A stretch of 64,000 nucleotides of DNA from an uncultured Acetatifactor sp. (GTDB lineage: Bacteria; Bacillota; Clostridia; Lachnospirales; Lachnospiraceae): NCBI GenBank assembly GCA_934426825.1, contig CAKRYI010000008.1:35282-99281 (forward strand). The letters are read 5' to 3'. The position numbers and the translations under genes were made by a program. The notes beneath the pieces were generated by a model. It made no database searches. It saw only the letters and a program-made list of their open reading frames with translations, and had not been told where the DNA came from. This document shows, one piece after another, positions 1-9,099 of the stretch (position 1 is the first letter of the stretch; each line of letters opens with the position of its first letter).

Positions 1-425
1 ATTGCCCACAGATAATTCACCGTGGTGGTAATCCACCCCGCATTGCTCCATACTGCTGCCGGCACAATACACAAAGTCAGAAAGAAAAGTAACTGTGCTT
101 TCCATTTATCCACAAAAACTCCGAATAGATCCGTCGTAATCCACACAAGCACAACCGCCATGAGGCTGTCCGCGATACGCCACGCCCACACATTCCATGC
201 GGAAAAAGGAATCATTACCGCCTCTATCAGCACCCGTGAGGACCAGATATGATACCGTTCCTTCAAAAAATCCCACAGGGAGCGGTTTTGCAAAATATTC
301 CGGTAAACCGTGTCATCCCCGAAATCCGGCTGTATTGCCGCATGAACCACCAAAAGAACTGCCAGCATCATGGTGAGCAGCAGCAACTGTGTCCTATCCT
401 TTTTTTGCAGTGTTTTCTCCCTCAT
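1..425 (-). CDS. Polytopic membrane protein, DUF6056-like, 3' part outside window
   Basis: Open frame that runs off the left edge, so only the first 141 codons are visible. The product starts MREKTLQKKDRTQ, followed by a hydrophobic segment (about residues 14-30), a short loop with aromatic and acidic residues, and at least two further hydrophobic segments. The charged start, first helix and loop with FGDDTVYRNIL resemble the DUF6056/glucosyltransferase-like membrane proteins common in Lachnospiraceae; that family call is from memory of the pattern and is tentative. An in-frame stop lies ten codons upstream of ATG 425 (a TTG six codons after it is the only other candidate), and the ribosome site is weak. 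It lies downstream of ileS, behind a hairpin. Confidence 0.6.
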   Translation of the reverse strand, partial: MREKTLQKKDRTQLLLLTMMLAVLLVVHAAIQPDFGDDTVYRNILQNRSLWDFLKERYHIWSSRVLIEAVMIPFSAWNVWAWRIADSLMAVVLVWITTDLFGVFVDKWKAQLLFFLTLCIVPAAVWSNAGWITTTVNYLWA

Positions 426-474
426 ATCTTTTCTATCCAATCTTATCCTATGTTATATCAACCTGTTTCAGCCT

Positions 475-505
475 GTCCGGACAATCCGCACAACACCGTC
501 CGGAC
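475..505. repeat. Two copies of the 8-bp palindrome GTCCGGAC
   Basis: GTCCGGAC, itself a perfect palindrome, occurs at 475-482 and again at 498-505, 23 bp apart, in the gap between ileS and the DUF6056-like gene. The pair could be a tandem operator for the downstream gene or could form an 8-bp hairpin in RNA. No T run follows it, so it is not an obvious terminator. The rest of 426-592 holds nothing else except the ileS terminator. Confidence 0.4.
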
Positions 506-531
506 TTATGCTGCCATGCGCACCGCCCAAA

Positions 532-564
532 AAGGGGATTGTAAGTTTGCCATACAATCCCCTT
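532..564 (-). terminator. Probable ileS terminator
   Basis: A perfect 12-bp stem (532-543 with 553-564, core GGGGATTGTA) lies 29 bp after the ileS stop. On the minus strand only a short TTT follows, so termination may be weak or need a partner. Confidence 0.55.
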
Positions 565-592
565 ATCCGCGCGGCTTTCGCTTTGCTCTCTT

Positions 593-3500
593 TTAAACTC
601 TTTCCATGGAAACGCTGACGGTTTCTCCGTTCACATTCCATTCCTTTGTCACTGCGTACTCTTTATTAGCGGTCAGCTCATCTGCCAGTACCTTGCCGGC
701 AATGGCGTCCTTATTCTTATCCGCAACGACTGACAATTTCTCATTTCCGTTGATAGATACGCGGATATGATCCATCACCTCAAAGTCTGCATCCTTACGC
801 ATGGTCTGAATCTTGCTGATGATTTCGTATACAAAGCCTTCCTCAATCAGCTCCGGTGTCAGGTTGGTATCCAGAACAACGGTCATCTTGTTGTCCTCCT
901 GAGATACATAACCCTCCTTCTGAGCCATATCAATCAAAAGGTCGTCCTTTGTCAGTTCCACTGCCACGCCGTCCACATCAAATTTCAGTGCGCCGTTTGC
1001 ATTTAATTCATCCATGGCTGCATTTCCGTCCAGAGAAGCAAGTTTCTTCTGGATTCCGCCCAGCTGCTTGCCGTATTTCGGTCCCACGGTGCGAAGCTGG
1101 GGTTTGAAGATGTAGGAAGTGAAATCACGCACATCATCCGTAAATACTACCTTCTTTACATTCAGCTCATCTTCAATGATTTCCTGATAGAACGCATCCA
1201 GTGTAAAGTCTGCCTTAATATACATGGTGCTGATAGGCTGACGGTTCTTGATGGCTGCCTCATTACGGCACGCACGTCCCATAACAACCGCATCCAGAAC
1301 GTCCTCCATATCCTCTTCCAGCTTCTTGTCAATGTAAGCCTGCTCCACCACAGGGAAGTCGCAGAGGTGAATACTTTCCGGTGCGTTTGCATCCACGCTT
1401 CTCACCAGATTCTGATAAATATCCTCTGTCATGAACGGAATCATGGGAGCCGCTGCCTTGCAGATCGTTACCAATGCCGTATACAGTGTCATGTAGGCAT
1501 TAATCTTATCCTGTTCCATGCCCTTTGCCCAGAAACGCTCACGGCTGCGTCTTACATACCAGTTACTCATCTCGTCCACGAAATCCTGCATTGCCTTTGC
1601 AGCCTCAGGAATCCGGTATTTATCCAGATTGTCGTCCACCTCACCCACTACGGTGTTCAGTCTGGACAACAGCCATTTATCCATAACCGGAAGTTTGTCG
1701 TATTCCAGTTTGTATTTGGAAGCGTCAAAATTGTCAATATTTGCATACAGTACAAAGAATGCGTAGGTGTTCCACAAAGTTCCCATGAACTTACGCTGGC
1801 CTTCCTGAACAGCCTTGCCGGAGAAACGCTTAGGCAGCCAGGGTGCGGAACTGGTGTAGAAATACCATCTGATGGCATCTGCACCGTAAGTCTCCAGTGC
1901 ATTGAAGGGATCCACCGCGTTGCCCTTGGACTTACTCATCTTCTGACCGTTCTCATCCTGTACATGACCCATAACGATAACGTTCTTGTAAGGTGCTTTG
2001 TTAAACAGCAGCGTGGACTCTGCAAGCAGGGAGTAGAACCATCCTCTGGTCTGGTCCACCGCCTCGGAAATAAATGCCGCTGGGAACTGTTTTTCAAATA
2101 CTTCCTTATTTTCAAACGGATAGTGGTGCTGTGCAAAAGGCATTGCACCGGAGTCAAACCAGCAGTCGATTACCTCAGGTACACGCTTCATCTGCTTGCC
2201 GCACTTCGGGCAGGTGATAGTGATGGCGTCAATATAAGGACGGTGGAACTCAACGGTTTTTGCCTCCTCGTTGCCGCTCATCTTGTATAATTCCTCACGG
2301 CTGCCGACAGAATGCTGATAGCCGCACTCGCACTCCCAGATATTTAACGGAGTTCCCCAGTAACGGTTACGGGACACACCCCAGTCCTGAATATTTTCCA
2401 GCCAGTTGCCGAAACGTCCCTCACCGATGGATGCGGGAATCCAGTTGATGGTCTTGTTATTGCGAACCAAATCATCCTTGACAGCTGTCATTTTGATGAA
2501 CCAGGATTCTCTTGCATAATAAATCAAAGGAGTGTCGCATCTCCAGCAGAACGGATAGTCATGCTCAAACTTGGGAGCTGCAAACAGTTTGCCCTCTTTA
2601 TCCAAATCCTTTAATACTTCCGGGTCAGCATCTTTTACAAACATGCCTGCGTATGGAGTCTCAGCCGTCAAATCACCCTTGCCGTCCACAAACTGTACAA
2701 AGGGCAATTCATAATTTCTTCCGATTCGGCTGTCGTCCTCACCGAATGCCGGAGCAATGTGTACGATACCGGTACCGTCTGTCATAGTGACATATGTGTC
2801 ACAAGTTACAAAATGTGCTTTCTTGCGCTGTTTTTCAGCAGCCTCTCCCGCACATGCAAACAAAGGCTCGTACTCTTTGTATTCCAGTTCTTTTCCGTTA
2901 TAGGTTTCCAGCACTTCATAAGCAGGCTTTCCTTCCTCTGCCAGAGAGCCGAGTACCTTCTCCAAAAGTGCCTGTGCCAGATAATAAGTATATCCGTCAG
3001 CCGCTTTTACCTTTACATAGGTCTCCTCCGGGTTCACGCAGAGAGCCACGTTAGAGGGCAGTGTCCAGGGGGTTGTGGTCCATGCCAGGAAATACGCATC
3101 CTCGCCCTTTACTTTAAAACGGACAATGGCAGAACGCTCTTTTACCGCCTTGTATCCCTGTGCCACCTCATGGCTGGACAGCGGGGTTCCGCAACGGGGA
3201 CAGTAGGGAACGATTTTGAAGCCCTTGTAAAGCAGACCCTTTTCCCAGATAGTCTTTAATGCCCACCACTCGGACTCAATAAAATTGTCATCATAAGTAA
3301 CGTAAGGGTTATCCATATCTGCCCAGAAACCTACGGTACGGGAGAAATCCTCCCACATTCCCTTATATTTCCAGACGCTTTCCTTACATTTATCAATGAA
3401 AGGAGCAAGACCGTACTCTTCAATCTGCTCTTTACCGTCCAAGCCGAGCAGCTTCTCCACTTCCAGCTCTACCGGAAGTCCGTGGGTATCCCAGCCTGCT

Positions 3501-3745
3501 TTACGGGGAACCATATATCCCTTCATGGTACGGTAACGGGGAATCATATCCTTAATGGTACGGGTCTCCACATGACCGATATGGGGTTTTCCGTTTGCGG
3601 TAGGCGGTCCGTCATAAAAAGTGTACGTCTCTCCCTCCTTGCGGTTTTCCATACTCTTTTTAAAGATGTCATTGTCTGCCCAGAATTTTTCCACGTTTTT
3701 TTCACGCTCTACAAAATTCAGATTTGCCGATACCTGCTTATACAT
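593..3745 (-). CDS. ileS: Isoleucyl-tRNA synthetase, long IleS2 type
   Basis: Charges tRNA-Ile with isoleucine in the cytoplasm. The 1050-residue product has the class I signature HIGH at residues 55-58 inside PPTANGKPHIGH, the second signature KMSKSKGN near residue 610, a long editing (CP1) domain between them, and a C-terminal anticodon-binding region. The C terminus has no cysteine cluster and the protein is about 100 residues longer than the zinc-finger-bearing IleS1 type, which together with the GKPHIGH form points to IleS2, the lineage known for low mupirocin sensitivity. Start ATG 3745 has AAAGGAAG ahead of it. Expression is controlled by the T-box leader directly upstream. Confidence 0.97.
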   Translation of the reverse strand: MYKQVSANLNFVEREKNVEKFWADNDIFKKSMENRKEGETYTFYDGPPTANGKPHIGHVETRTIKDMIPRYRTMKGYMVPRKAGWDTHGLPVELEVEKLLGLDGKEQIEEYGLAPFIDKCKESVWKYKGMWEDFSRTVGFWADMDNPYVTYDDNFIESEWWALKTIWEKGLLYKGFKIVPYCPRCGTPLSSHEVAQGYKAVKERSAIVRFKVKGEDAYFLAWTTTPWTLPSNVALCVNPEETYVKVKAADGYTYYLAQALLEKVLGSLAEEGKPAYEVLETYNGKELEYKEYEPLFACAGEAAEKQRKKAHFVTCDTYVTMTDGTGIVHIAPAFGEDDSRIGRNYELPFVQFVDGKGDLTAETPYAGMFVKDADPEVLKDLDKEGKLFAAPKFEHDYPFCWRCDTPLIYYARESWFIKMTAVKDDLVRNNKTINWIPASIGEGRFGNWLENIQDWGVSRNRYWGTPLNIWECECGYQHSVGSREELYKMSGNEEAKTVEFHRPYIDAITITCPKCGKQMKRVPEVIDCWFDSGAMPFAQHHYPFENKEVFEKQFPAAFISEAVDQTRGWFYSLLAESTLLFNKAPYKNVIVMGHVQDENGQKMSKSKGNAVDPFNALETYGADAIRWYFYTSSAPWLPKRFSGKAVQEGQRKFMGTLWNTYAFFVLYANIDNFDASKYKLEYDKLPVMDKWLLSRLNTVVGEVDDNLDKYRIPEAAKAMQDFVDEMSNWYVRRSRERFWAKGMEQDKINAYMTLYTALVTICKAAAPMIPFMTEDIYQNLVRSVDANAPESIHLCDFPVVEQAYIDKKLEEDMEDVLDAVVMGRACRNEAAIKNRQPISTMYIKADFTLDAFYQEIIEDELNVKKVVFTDDVRDFTSYIFKPQLRTVGPKYGKQLGGIQKKLASLDGNAAMDELNANGALKFDVDGVAVELTKDDLLIDMAQKEGYVSQEDNKMTVVLDTNLTPELIEEGFVYEIISKIQTMRKDADFEVMDHIRVSINGNEKLSVVADKNKDAIAGKVLADELTANKEYAVTKEWNVNGETVSVSMERV

Positions 3746-3764
3746 TGCACTCTTCCTTTCCTAT

Positions 3765-4045
3765 AAAATAAAAATAGCTCCGTCCGTAATAGGACGAAGC
3801 GAAGCATCGTTAACCACCTGTTACATCATACGTTCCCGTATCTGTGATTGATATCTTCAACACCGGGAATTATATGGTCTCCCTCTAACGGCGGAGTGCC
3901 GTTCAGAACTACTGGTTGCCTTTGGTTCTGACTGCTCAGAAGTGATTTTCCCCATTCCTTTACTCGCACCGGTCTCTCACCGCCACCGGCTCGCTTTGCC
4001 TTTCCGGGTACAGGTACTCTCTTCGTCATTGCATTTCTATTTGAC
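3765..4045 (-). promoter_or_regulatory. T-box riboswitch of ileS, Ile specifier
   Basis: The minus-strand leader contains AGAGAGTA near its 5' end, a long stem I, the specifier codon ATC at 3946-3944 in the context GGGGAAAATCACTTC, and the T-box sequence AGGTGGTTAACGATG at 3819-3805, whose TGGT can pair with the ACCA end of tRNA-Ile. It ends in a terminator: stem GCTTCGTCC (3800-3792) with GGACGGAGC (3785-3777), followed by TATTTTTATTTT. Uncharged tRNA-Ile would favour the antiterminator and so ileS expression. Element order, specifier and downstream gene agree. Confidence 0.93.
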
Positions 4046-4048
4046 GTT

Positions 4049-4078
4049 ATTATATATCGTTGATTTTTCACTTGTCAA
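4049..4078 (-). promoter_or_regulatory. Sigma-A promoter of the ileS T-box transcript
   Basis: Minus-strand TTGACA (4078-4073), an 18-bp spacer, and TATAAT (4054-4049). The start point would fall just before the T-box stem I. Confidence 0.85.
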
Positions 4079-4172
4079 GTGTTTGTTTCCTGCATTGCTT
4101 TTATCCGTGTTTATCTATATAATATATAGTACACTGTCGTAGTTGTTTTAATGCACATTGAGGAGATTACGC

Positions 4173-5459
4173 ATGGCTGACCGCACGCTTTCAGACAAGG
4201 GGAAAATCGTATATTCCATGCAGACTATCAACCTTTTCCCTATGATTTTTCTTGGGATTATTGTTTTACTGCTCGGTTTCCGGCATTTTACACGGGCAAT
4301 GTATGACGAAGTGGAATTAGAGCTCAACAATACCGCCCACAATGTTTCCACCATTTTCGCAATCGCCTACCCCGGAGATTATCACCTGGAAGGGGAAAGA
4401 GCCTACCGCCTGTATAAGGGAGATACTGACATTACCAACGAATACGAGCTTGTGGACGGAATCAAGCGTGACACCGGACTGGATATTACCCTGTTCTATC
4501 AGGACACCCGCATTCTCACCACCCTTACGGACCCCGACGGAATACGCATTACCGGAAGCGGTGCACCGGACACAGTCATTGAGGACGTATTAAAAACCGG
4601 TGAAAGCCGGTTTTATTCGGACGTCCGGGCAAATAATACGGAATATTTTGCTTACTATCTCCCCCTGTTTAATTCTGACGGCGAAGTCACCGGCATGGTT
4701 TTTGCCGGAAAACCCCGCGAGCAGGTGGACAAAGCCATACAGGATTCCCTGTACCCGCTTGCCGTTGCCGATATATTGATTACGCTGCTTGCCGCCGTAT
4801 GCGTCTCCGTTTATACCCGGAAATTTGCCAATGTGCTTATCAAGATACACCGTTTCCTCACGGATGTGTCCGCCGGGAATCTAAGCGCCCGCTTAGACTC
4901 CACCGTACTCAGCCGCAATGACGAGTTAGGTGACATCGGACGCTCCGCCCTGACCATGCAGCGTTCCCTTCGCAGCATGATAGAGCAGGACGCCCTGACA
5001 GGACTGTGCAACCGCCGTTTCGGCGACCGCAAACTAAGACAGCTTGTGGAAAAATCTCTTTCCCAGCAGACTGACTTTTGTGTTGCCATCGGCGATATTG
5101 ACTTTTTCAAAAAAGTTAACGATACCTATGGGCATGAGTGCGGCGATATTGTTTTAAAAAATGTGGCGGATCAGCTGCGCAGCCATATGCTGCATTACGG
5201 CTTTGTGGCACGCTGGGGCGGCGAAGAATTTCTGTTAGTGTTTGAGCAGTCCGATGCCGAACAGGCGCGCCATGTTTTAGAGCAGACGCTGGAGGATATT
5301 CGCCATATGGAATGTCTGTATGAGGAACAGAACATCAACGTTACCATGACCTTTGGACTGACGCCCGGTAACACGGACAATATCAATGAATTAATCCGCC
5401 GGGCAGATGAAAAACTATATGAAGGGAAAACCTCCGGCCGGAACCGCGTTATCTCCTAA
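4173..5459 (+). CDS. Membrane diguanylate cyclase with extracytoplasmic sensor
   Basis: Predicted to make cyclic di-GMP from two GTP at the membrane. In the 428-residue product a transmembrane helix (about 20-40) is followed by a ~165-residue outer domain of single-Cache type, a second helix (about 200-222), a HAMP-like linker, and a GGDEF domain from about 283. The active loop is RWGGEEF with GGEEF at 349-353, and IGDIDFFKKVNDTYGH supplies the metal and substrate residues, so it should be active. The position of the inhibitory RxxD site (residues 340-343) reads LHYG, so product inhibition through that site is not expected. ATG 4173 is preferred over upstream TTG 4158 because TGAGGAGA lies seven bases before it. 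It stands alone, divergent from ileS. Confidence 0.9.
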   Translation: MADRTLSDKGKIVYSMQTINLFPMIFLGIIVLLLGFRHFTRAMYDEVELELNNTAHNVSTIFAIAYPGDYHLEGERAYRLYKGDTDITNEYELVDGIKRDTGLDITLFYQDTRILTTLTDPDGIRITGSGAPDTVIEDVLKTGESRFYSDVRANNTEYFAYYLPLFNSDGEVTGMVFAGKPREQVDKAIQDSLYPLAVADILITLLAAVCVSVYTRKFANVLIKIHRFLTDVSAGNLSARLDSTVLSRNDELGDIGRSALTMQRSLRSMIEQDALTGLCNRRFGDRKLRQLVEKSLSQQTDFCVAIGDIDFFKKVNDTYGHECGDIVLKNVADQLRSHMLHYGFVARWGGEEFLLVFEQSDAEQARHVLEQTLEDIRHMECLYEEQNINVTMTFGLTPGNTDNINELIRRADEKLYEGKTSGRNRVIS

Positions 5460-5467
5460 ATCCGTAC

Positions 5468-5496
5468 TTGCTTTTTCTGAATATAGGGTATATGAT
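5468..5496 (+). promoter_or_regulatory. Probable promoter of pncB
   Basis: TTGCTT (5468-5473), a 17-bp spacer and TATGAT (5491-5496), in the 118-bp gap between the diguanylate cyclase gene and pncB. Confidence 0.55.
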
Positions 5497-5577
5497 TACA
5501 TTTAATTTACAGTTGTCTTGTCACCATGATAATGCCACACCGGCATGTCTGAACGGACCGGACAGAAAAGAGGGAAT

Positions 5578-7041
5578 ATGGACCGACAGAATTTAACATT
5601 ATTAACCGATTTATACGAACTTACCATGATGCAGGGCTATTTCAAAAACAAAGACCGAAACGAAACCGTCATTTTCGACGCGTTTTACCGCAACAACCCC
5701 TGCGGCGGCGGATATGCGATTTCTGCCGGATTAGAGCAGGTCATCCAGTACATCAAAGAGTTACACTTTGACGAAGAAGATATTGACTATCTTGCCTCTC
5801 TCGGTATCTTTGAGGCAGATTTCCTGGACTATCTGAGAAACTTTAAGTTCTCCGGTGACGTCTATGCCATTCTGGAAGGAACGGTAATGTTCCCCAGGGA
5901 ACCCATTGTAAAGGTGATTGCCCCGATTATGGAGGCACAGTTGGTTGAGACCGCTATTTTGAACATTATCAATCACCAAAGTCTGATTGCCACCAAGGCG
6001 GCAAGAGTCTGCTATGCAGCCAAAGGCGACGGCATTATGGAGTTTGGTCTGAGACGTGCACAGGGCCCGGACGCAGGAACCTACGGAGCGAGAGCAGCCG
6101 TTATCGGCGGCTGCAATGGAACCAGTAATGTACTGGCTGGACAACTTTTTGACATTCCGGTAAAAGGAACCCATGCCCACAGCTGGATTATGAGTTTCCC
6201 GGATGAGTACACCGCTTTCAAAACCTATGCGGATATGTACCCCAATGCCTGCATCCTGCTGGTTGACACCTACGACACCTTAAAGTCCGGTGTTCCCAAT
6301 GCCATCCGCGTATTTACGGAAATGAGAGAAGCCGGTATTCCGTTGACCTTTTACGGAATCCGTTTGGACAGCGGAGACCTTGCATACCTTTCCAAAAAAG
6401 CACGCAAAATGCTGGACGCTGCCGGATTCCCCGACGCAGTCATTTCCGCATCCAATGATTTGGACGAATACCTGATTGACAGCTTAAAGGCACAGGGCGC
6501 CACCATCACCTCATGGGGTGTCGGCACCAACCTGATTACCTCCAAGGACAACCCTTCCTTCGGCGGTGTCTATAAGTTAGCTGCCGTGAGAGGTGCGGAC
6601 GGCAATTTCATTCCTAAGATTAAACTGTCGGAGAACACTGAGAAAATCACGAATCCCGGCAATAAGATGATATACCGTATTTATGAGAAAGACGAAAAGG
6701 GCGCCGACAAAATCAAGGCAGACCTTATCTGTCTGGTGGACGAGCAGTATGACGCCGACTCCGACCTGCTTCTCTTTGACCCGTTGGAGCCTTGGAAAAA
6801 GACCAAGTTGGCAGGCGGCACCTACACCTTACGCCCTATCATGAAACAAATTTTCAAAAACGGTGAATGCTGCTACACCTCTCCCAAAGTAATGGAAATC
6901 CGCGACTACTGTCAGCAGGAGCTCGATACCCTTTGGGAAGAGACGAAGCGTCTGGTAAATCCTCATCAGGTATATGTGGATTTATCCAAAAAATTGTACG
7001 ACATTAAAATTCAACTTCTGGACCAGATGAGTGAGAAATAA
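5578..7041 (+). CDS. pncB: Nicotinate phosphoribosyltransferase
   Basis: First step of the Preiss-Handler route: nicotinate + PRPP to nicotinate mononucleotide, for NAD salvage. The 487-residue product begins with the family-typical LLTDLYELTMMQGYF and carries FGLRRAQGPDAG, GTHAHSWIMSFPDE and YGIRLDSGDL, which place substrate-binding and phosphorylated-histidine regions of the type II phosphoribosyltransferase fold. Length and motifs fit the clostridial PncB group. ATG 5578 follows AGAGGGA at proper distance; an upstream in-frame ATG at 5545 lacks a ribosome site. It converges with spoVT at a 17-bp gap with no hairpin, so the two transcripts may overlap. Confidence 0.95.
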   Translation: MDRQNLTLLTDLYELTMMQGYFKNKDRNETVIFDAFYRNNPCGGGYAISAGLEQVIQYIKELHFDEEDIDYLASLGIFEADFLDYLRNFKFSGDVYAILEGTVMFPREPIVKVIAPIMEAQLVETAILNIINHQSLIATKAARVCYAAKGDGIMEFGLRRAQGPDAGTYGARAAVIGGCNGTSNVLAGQLFDIPVKGTHAHSWIMSFPDEYTAFKTYADMYPNACILLVDTYDTLKSGVPNAIRVFTEMREAGIPLTFYGIRLDSGDLAYLSKKARKMLDAAGFPDAVISASNDLDEYLIDSLKAQGATITSWGVGTNLITSKDNPSFGGVYKLAAVRGADGNFIPKIKLSENTEKITNPGNKMIYRIYEKDEKGADKIKADLICLVDEQYDADSDLLLFDPLEPWKKTKLAGGTYTLRPIMKQIFKNGECCYTSPKVMEIRDYCQQELDTLWEETKRLVNPHQVYVDLSKKLYDIKIQLLDQMSEK

Positions 7042-7058
7042 AGAGAGGAACTACGGAA

Positions 7059-7604
7059 TCAGTGCTCCATCTGTCTGCCCAGAAATCCTGCGGCGGACTG
7101 GACGAGTTTCTGTTCCACCTCTCCCATCTTGCCCTTGTTATCATTTTCCAGCAAAATAACACTTCCGATAATATCGCCCTCACAGATAATGGGGGCGATT
7201 GCTTCGTGCTGGTACTCCGCGCCGCCGTCATCACAGATATTGACGAAATTTCTGTCGCCTCTGGCGGCGAGTACCATCTCCCGGCTATTCACTTTCTCCT
7301 CAAGCTGTCTGCTCACAGCCTGATTCACCAACTGTTTGTATCCCCCCGCCGAAGCGATAAACTGGTCTCTGTCGGCAATCAGCGCCACATGACCGGACAC
7401 CTGTGCCAGACTTTCCGCATACTGCTTTGCAAAAGTCAGCATTTCTCCGATAGGGGAATACTTTTTCAAAATCACCTGTCCGTCCCTGTCCGTATATATC
7501 TCCAGCGGGTCACTTTCCCGAATATGCAGCGTTCTGCGGATTTCCTTGGGAATTACAATTCTTCCCAGATCATCAATGCGGCGGACAATTCCTGTAGCCT
7601 TCAT
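7059..7604 (-). CDS. spoVT: Stage V sporulation regulator SpoVT
   Basis: Forespore transcription factor that modulates sigma-G genes in Bacillus. Residues 1-50 form an AbrB-type swapped-hairpin DNA-binding domain (MKATGIVRRIDDLGRIVIPK, IRRTLHI, PLEIY), and residues about 55-181 form the GAF-like ligand domain typical of SpoVT. The 181-residue length matches the family. GGAGGAAAA precedes ATG 7604. The upstream gap holds a promoter of the forespore sigma type, in line with its expected developmental control. Confidence 0.95.
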   Translation of the reverse strand: MKATGIVRRIDDLGRIVIPKEIRRTLHIRESDPLEIYTDRDGQVILKKYSPIGEMLTFAKQYAESLAQVSGHVALIADRDQFIASAGGYKQLVNQAVSRQLEEKVNSREMVLAARGDRNFVNICDDGGAEYQHEAIAPIICEGDIIGSVILLENDNKGKMGEVEQKLVQSAAGFLGRQMEH

Positions 7605-7658
7605 ATCAAAATTTTTCCTCCTGTTTTCTACCTATTTTCCATATTTGTGCTGTATGGG

Positions 7659-7688
7659 TAGTATGTGGAAATACGGAGAAAATATGCA
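7659..7688 (-). promoter_or_regulatory. Forespore (sigma-G/F-type) promoter of spoVT
   Basis: On the minus strand TGCATA (7688-7683), a 17-bp spacer and CATACTA (7665-7659) match the sigma-G/sigma-F pattern (GnATA-type -35, CATnnTA -10) about 55 bp before the spoVT start. No comparably good sigma-A site is seen in this gap. Confidence 0.7.
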
Positions 7689-7712
7689 ATCAATCTTAGG
7701 AAGGCTATTTTT

Positions 7713-9086
7713 TCAATGGGCAAACCTGCGTGACGGTCTGTATACCATCAGCGCAATAAAAATCAGCAAAGCCGTAACGGAAAGGCTTAACGGATATGCC
7801 ATCATAATGGTGGAAAAATCTCTGTGTGACGGAAATACCGTATATATCCAGACAATTCTCACCACACAGACGCCGATAATCGTAAGGATTGCGGGCGCAA
7901 CGGAAATTCCAAACCCTCTGAGGTAACCCGACATATTTTCATATAACATACTGAATGTGTATGCCGAGAATATCATGACAAGTCTTGTATATCCGATTTC
8001 AATAACCTGCGGGTCATTGTTAAAAATAGCTAACAGAGACTTACCAAATACTAAAATCAGTCCGATTGCCAAGGCTGATGCAATGGCGTCCTCAATAATA
8101 CACAAAATCAGGGTCTTTTTGCACCGCTTGATATTTCCGGCACCGTAATTCTGCCCTGTAAAGGTGGTACATGCCTGACTGAACGAATTCAAAACGTCGT
8201 AGGCAAAGATTTCGATATTAAATGCGGCACTGGACGCTGCAATAACCACCGTACCCAGACTGTTGATTGCCGACTGAATAACAATATTTGCTACGGCAAA
8301 TACAGCGCTCTGGATTCCCGCGGGAAGTCCTATCCGAATAATCCGGTGGGCGCAGTCGCTGTCATATTTTAATTCCTTCCAATCTAAATGAATTGCCTTG
8401 TCCGTTTTGGTAAGTTTCACCAGCAGAACAATGGAGCTGACTACATTGGAAATCACCGTGGCAATGGCAACACCGTTGACCGTCATTTTCAACACAATCA
8501 CAAAAAACAGGTTCAGCAGTACATTTAATACGCCTGATACAGCAAGCGCCGCCAGCGGCATTTTTGTATCTCCCACGCTTCTGAAAATCGCCGCCTCAAA
8601 GTTGTAAAGTAAAATTGCAGGCATACCCAGCAGATAAATCCTGATATACAAAAGTGCAAAGGGGAAAACATCCTCCGGCACATTCAATGTTTTAAGCAGG
8701 GCTCCGATTCCTAACTCTCCGACAATGGCAACCAATAATCCGCCCACCACTGCCATAATAACGGAGGTATGTACCGCACGGCGGATGGTCTTGTCATCCT
8801 TCTGACCTACCGCATTCGCAATGACAACATTGGCTCCCAATGCAATTCCGATAAACAGATTCAGTATCAGACCGATAATGGGACTGTTGGCTCCTACCGC
8901 CGCCACGGCAGCGGTACTGTTTTCCCCGGTAAAATTGCCGACAATGGCAATATCCGAAGCATTGAACAACTGTTCCAGAATACCTGTCGCCGCCACCGGA
9001 AGTGCGTACTGCGGGAGCTTATTCCAAATCGGTCCGTTCAACATATCCAGTTTCTTTGTGTTTGCTTTTTCTTTCAAAGCAGTCAT
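7713..9086 (-). CDS. MATE family multidrug/cation antiporter
   Basis: Inner-membrane efflux protein of the MATE family, expected to use a sodium or proton gradient to export cationic drugs or metabolites. The 457 residues form about twelve hydrophobic segments in two repeats, with the family-typical NGPIWNKLPQYALPVAATGILEQLFN-like start (shown here in part) and GQNYGAGN in the middle. The real substrate cannot be told from sequence. GGAGATG precedes ATG 9086. It lies 13 bp after the sortase gene on the same strand and is probably cotranscribed with it. A second, distinct MATE protein is encoded at 52.0 kb. Confidence 0.88.
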   Translation of the reverse strand: MTALKEKANTKKLDMLNGPIWNKLPQYALPVAATGILEQLFNASDIAIVGNFTGENSTAAVAAVGANSPIIGLILNLFIGIALGANVVIANAVGQKDDKTIRRAVHTSVIMAVVGGLLVAIVGELGIGALLKTLNVPEDVFPFALLYIRIYLLGMPAILLYNFEAAIFRSVGDTKMPLAALAVSGVLNVLLNLFFVIVLKMTVNGVAIATVISNVVSSIVLLVKLTKTDKAIHLDWKELKYDSDCAHRIIRIGLPAGIQSAVFAVANIVIQSAINSLGTVVIAASSAAFNIEIFAYDVLNSFSQACTTFTGQNYGAGNIKRCKKTLILCIIEDAIASALAIGLILVFGKSLLAIFNNDPQVIEIGYTRLVMIFSAYTFSMLYENMSGYLRGFGISVAPAILTIIGVCVVRIVWIYTVFPSHRDFSTIMMAYPLSLSVTALLIFIALMVYRPSRRFAH

Positions 9087-9099
9087 GAAAAATCATCTC

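Noticed and set aside
1367..2290. Long plus-strand open frame opposite ileS
   Set aside because: It lies fully within ileS, lacks a ribosome site and its product (many Cys, His, Leu) is typical of antisense reading.
3826..4071. 81-codon minus frame over the ileS leader
   Set aside because: The region is explained in full by the promoter and T-box structure.
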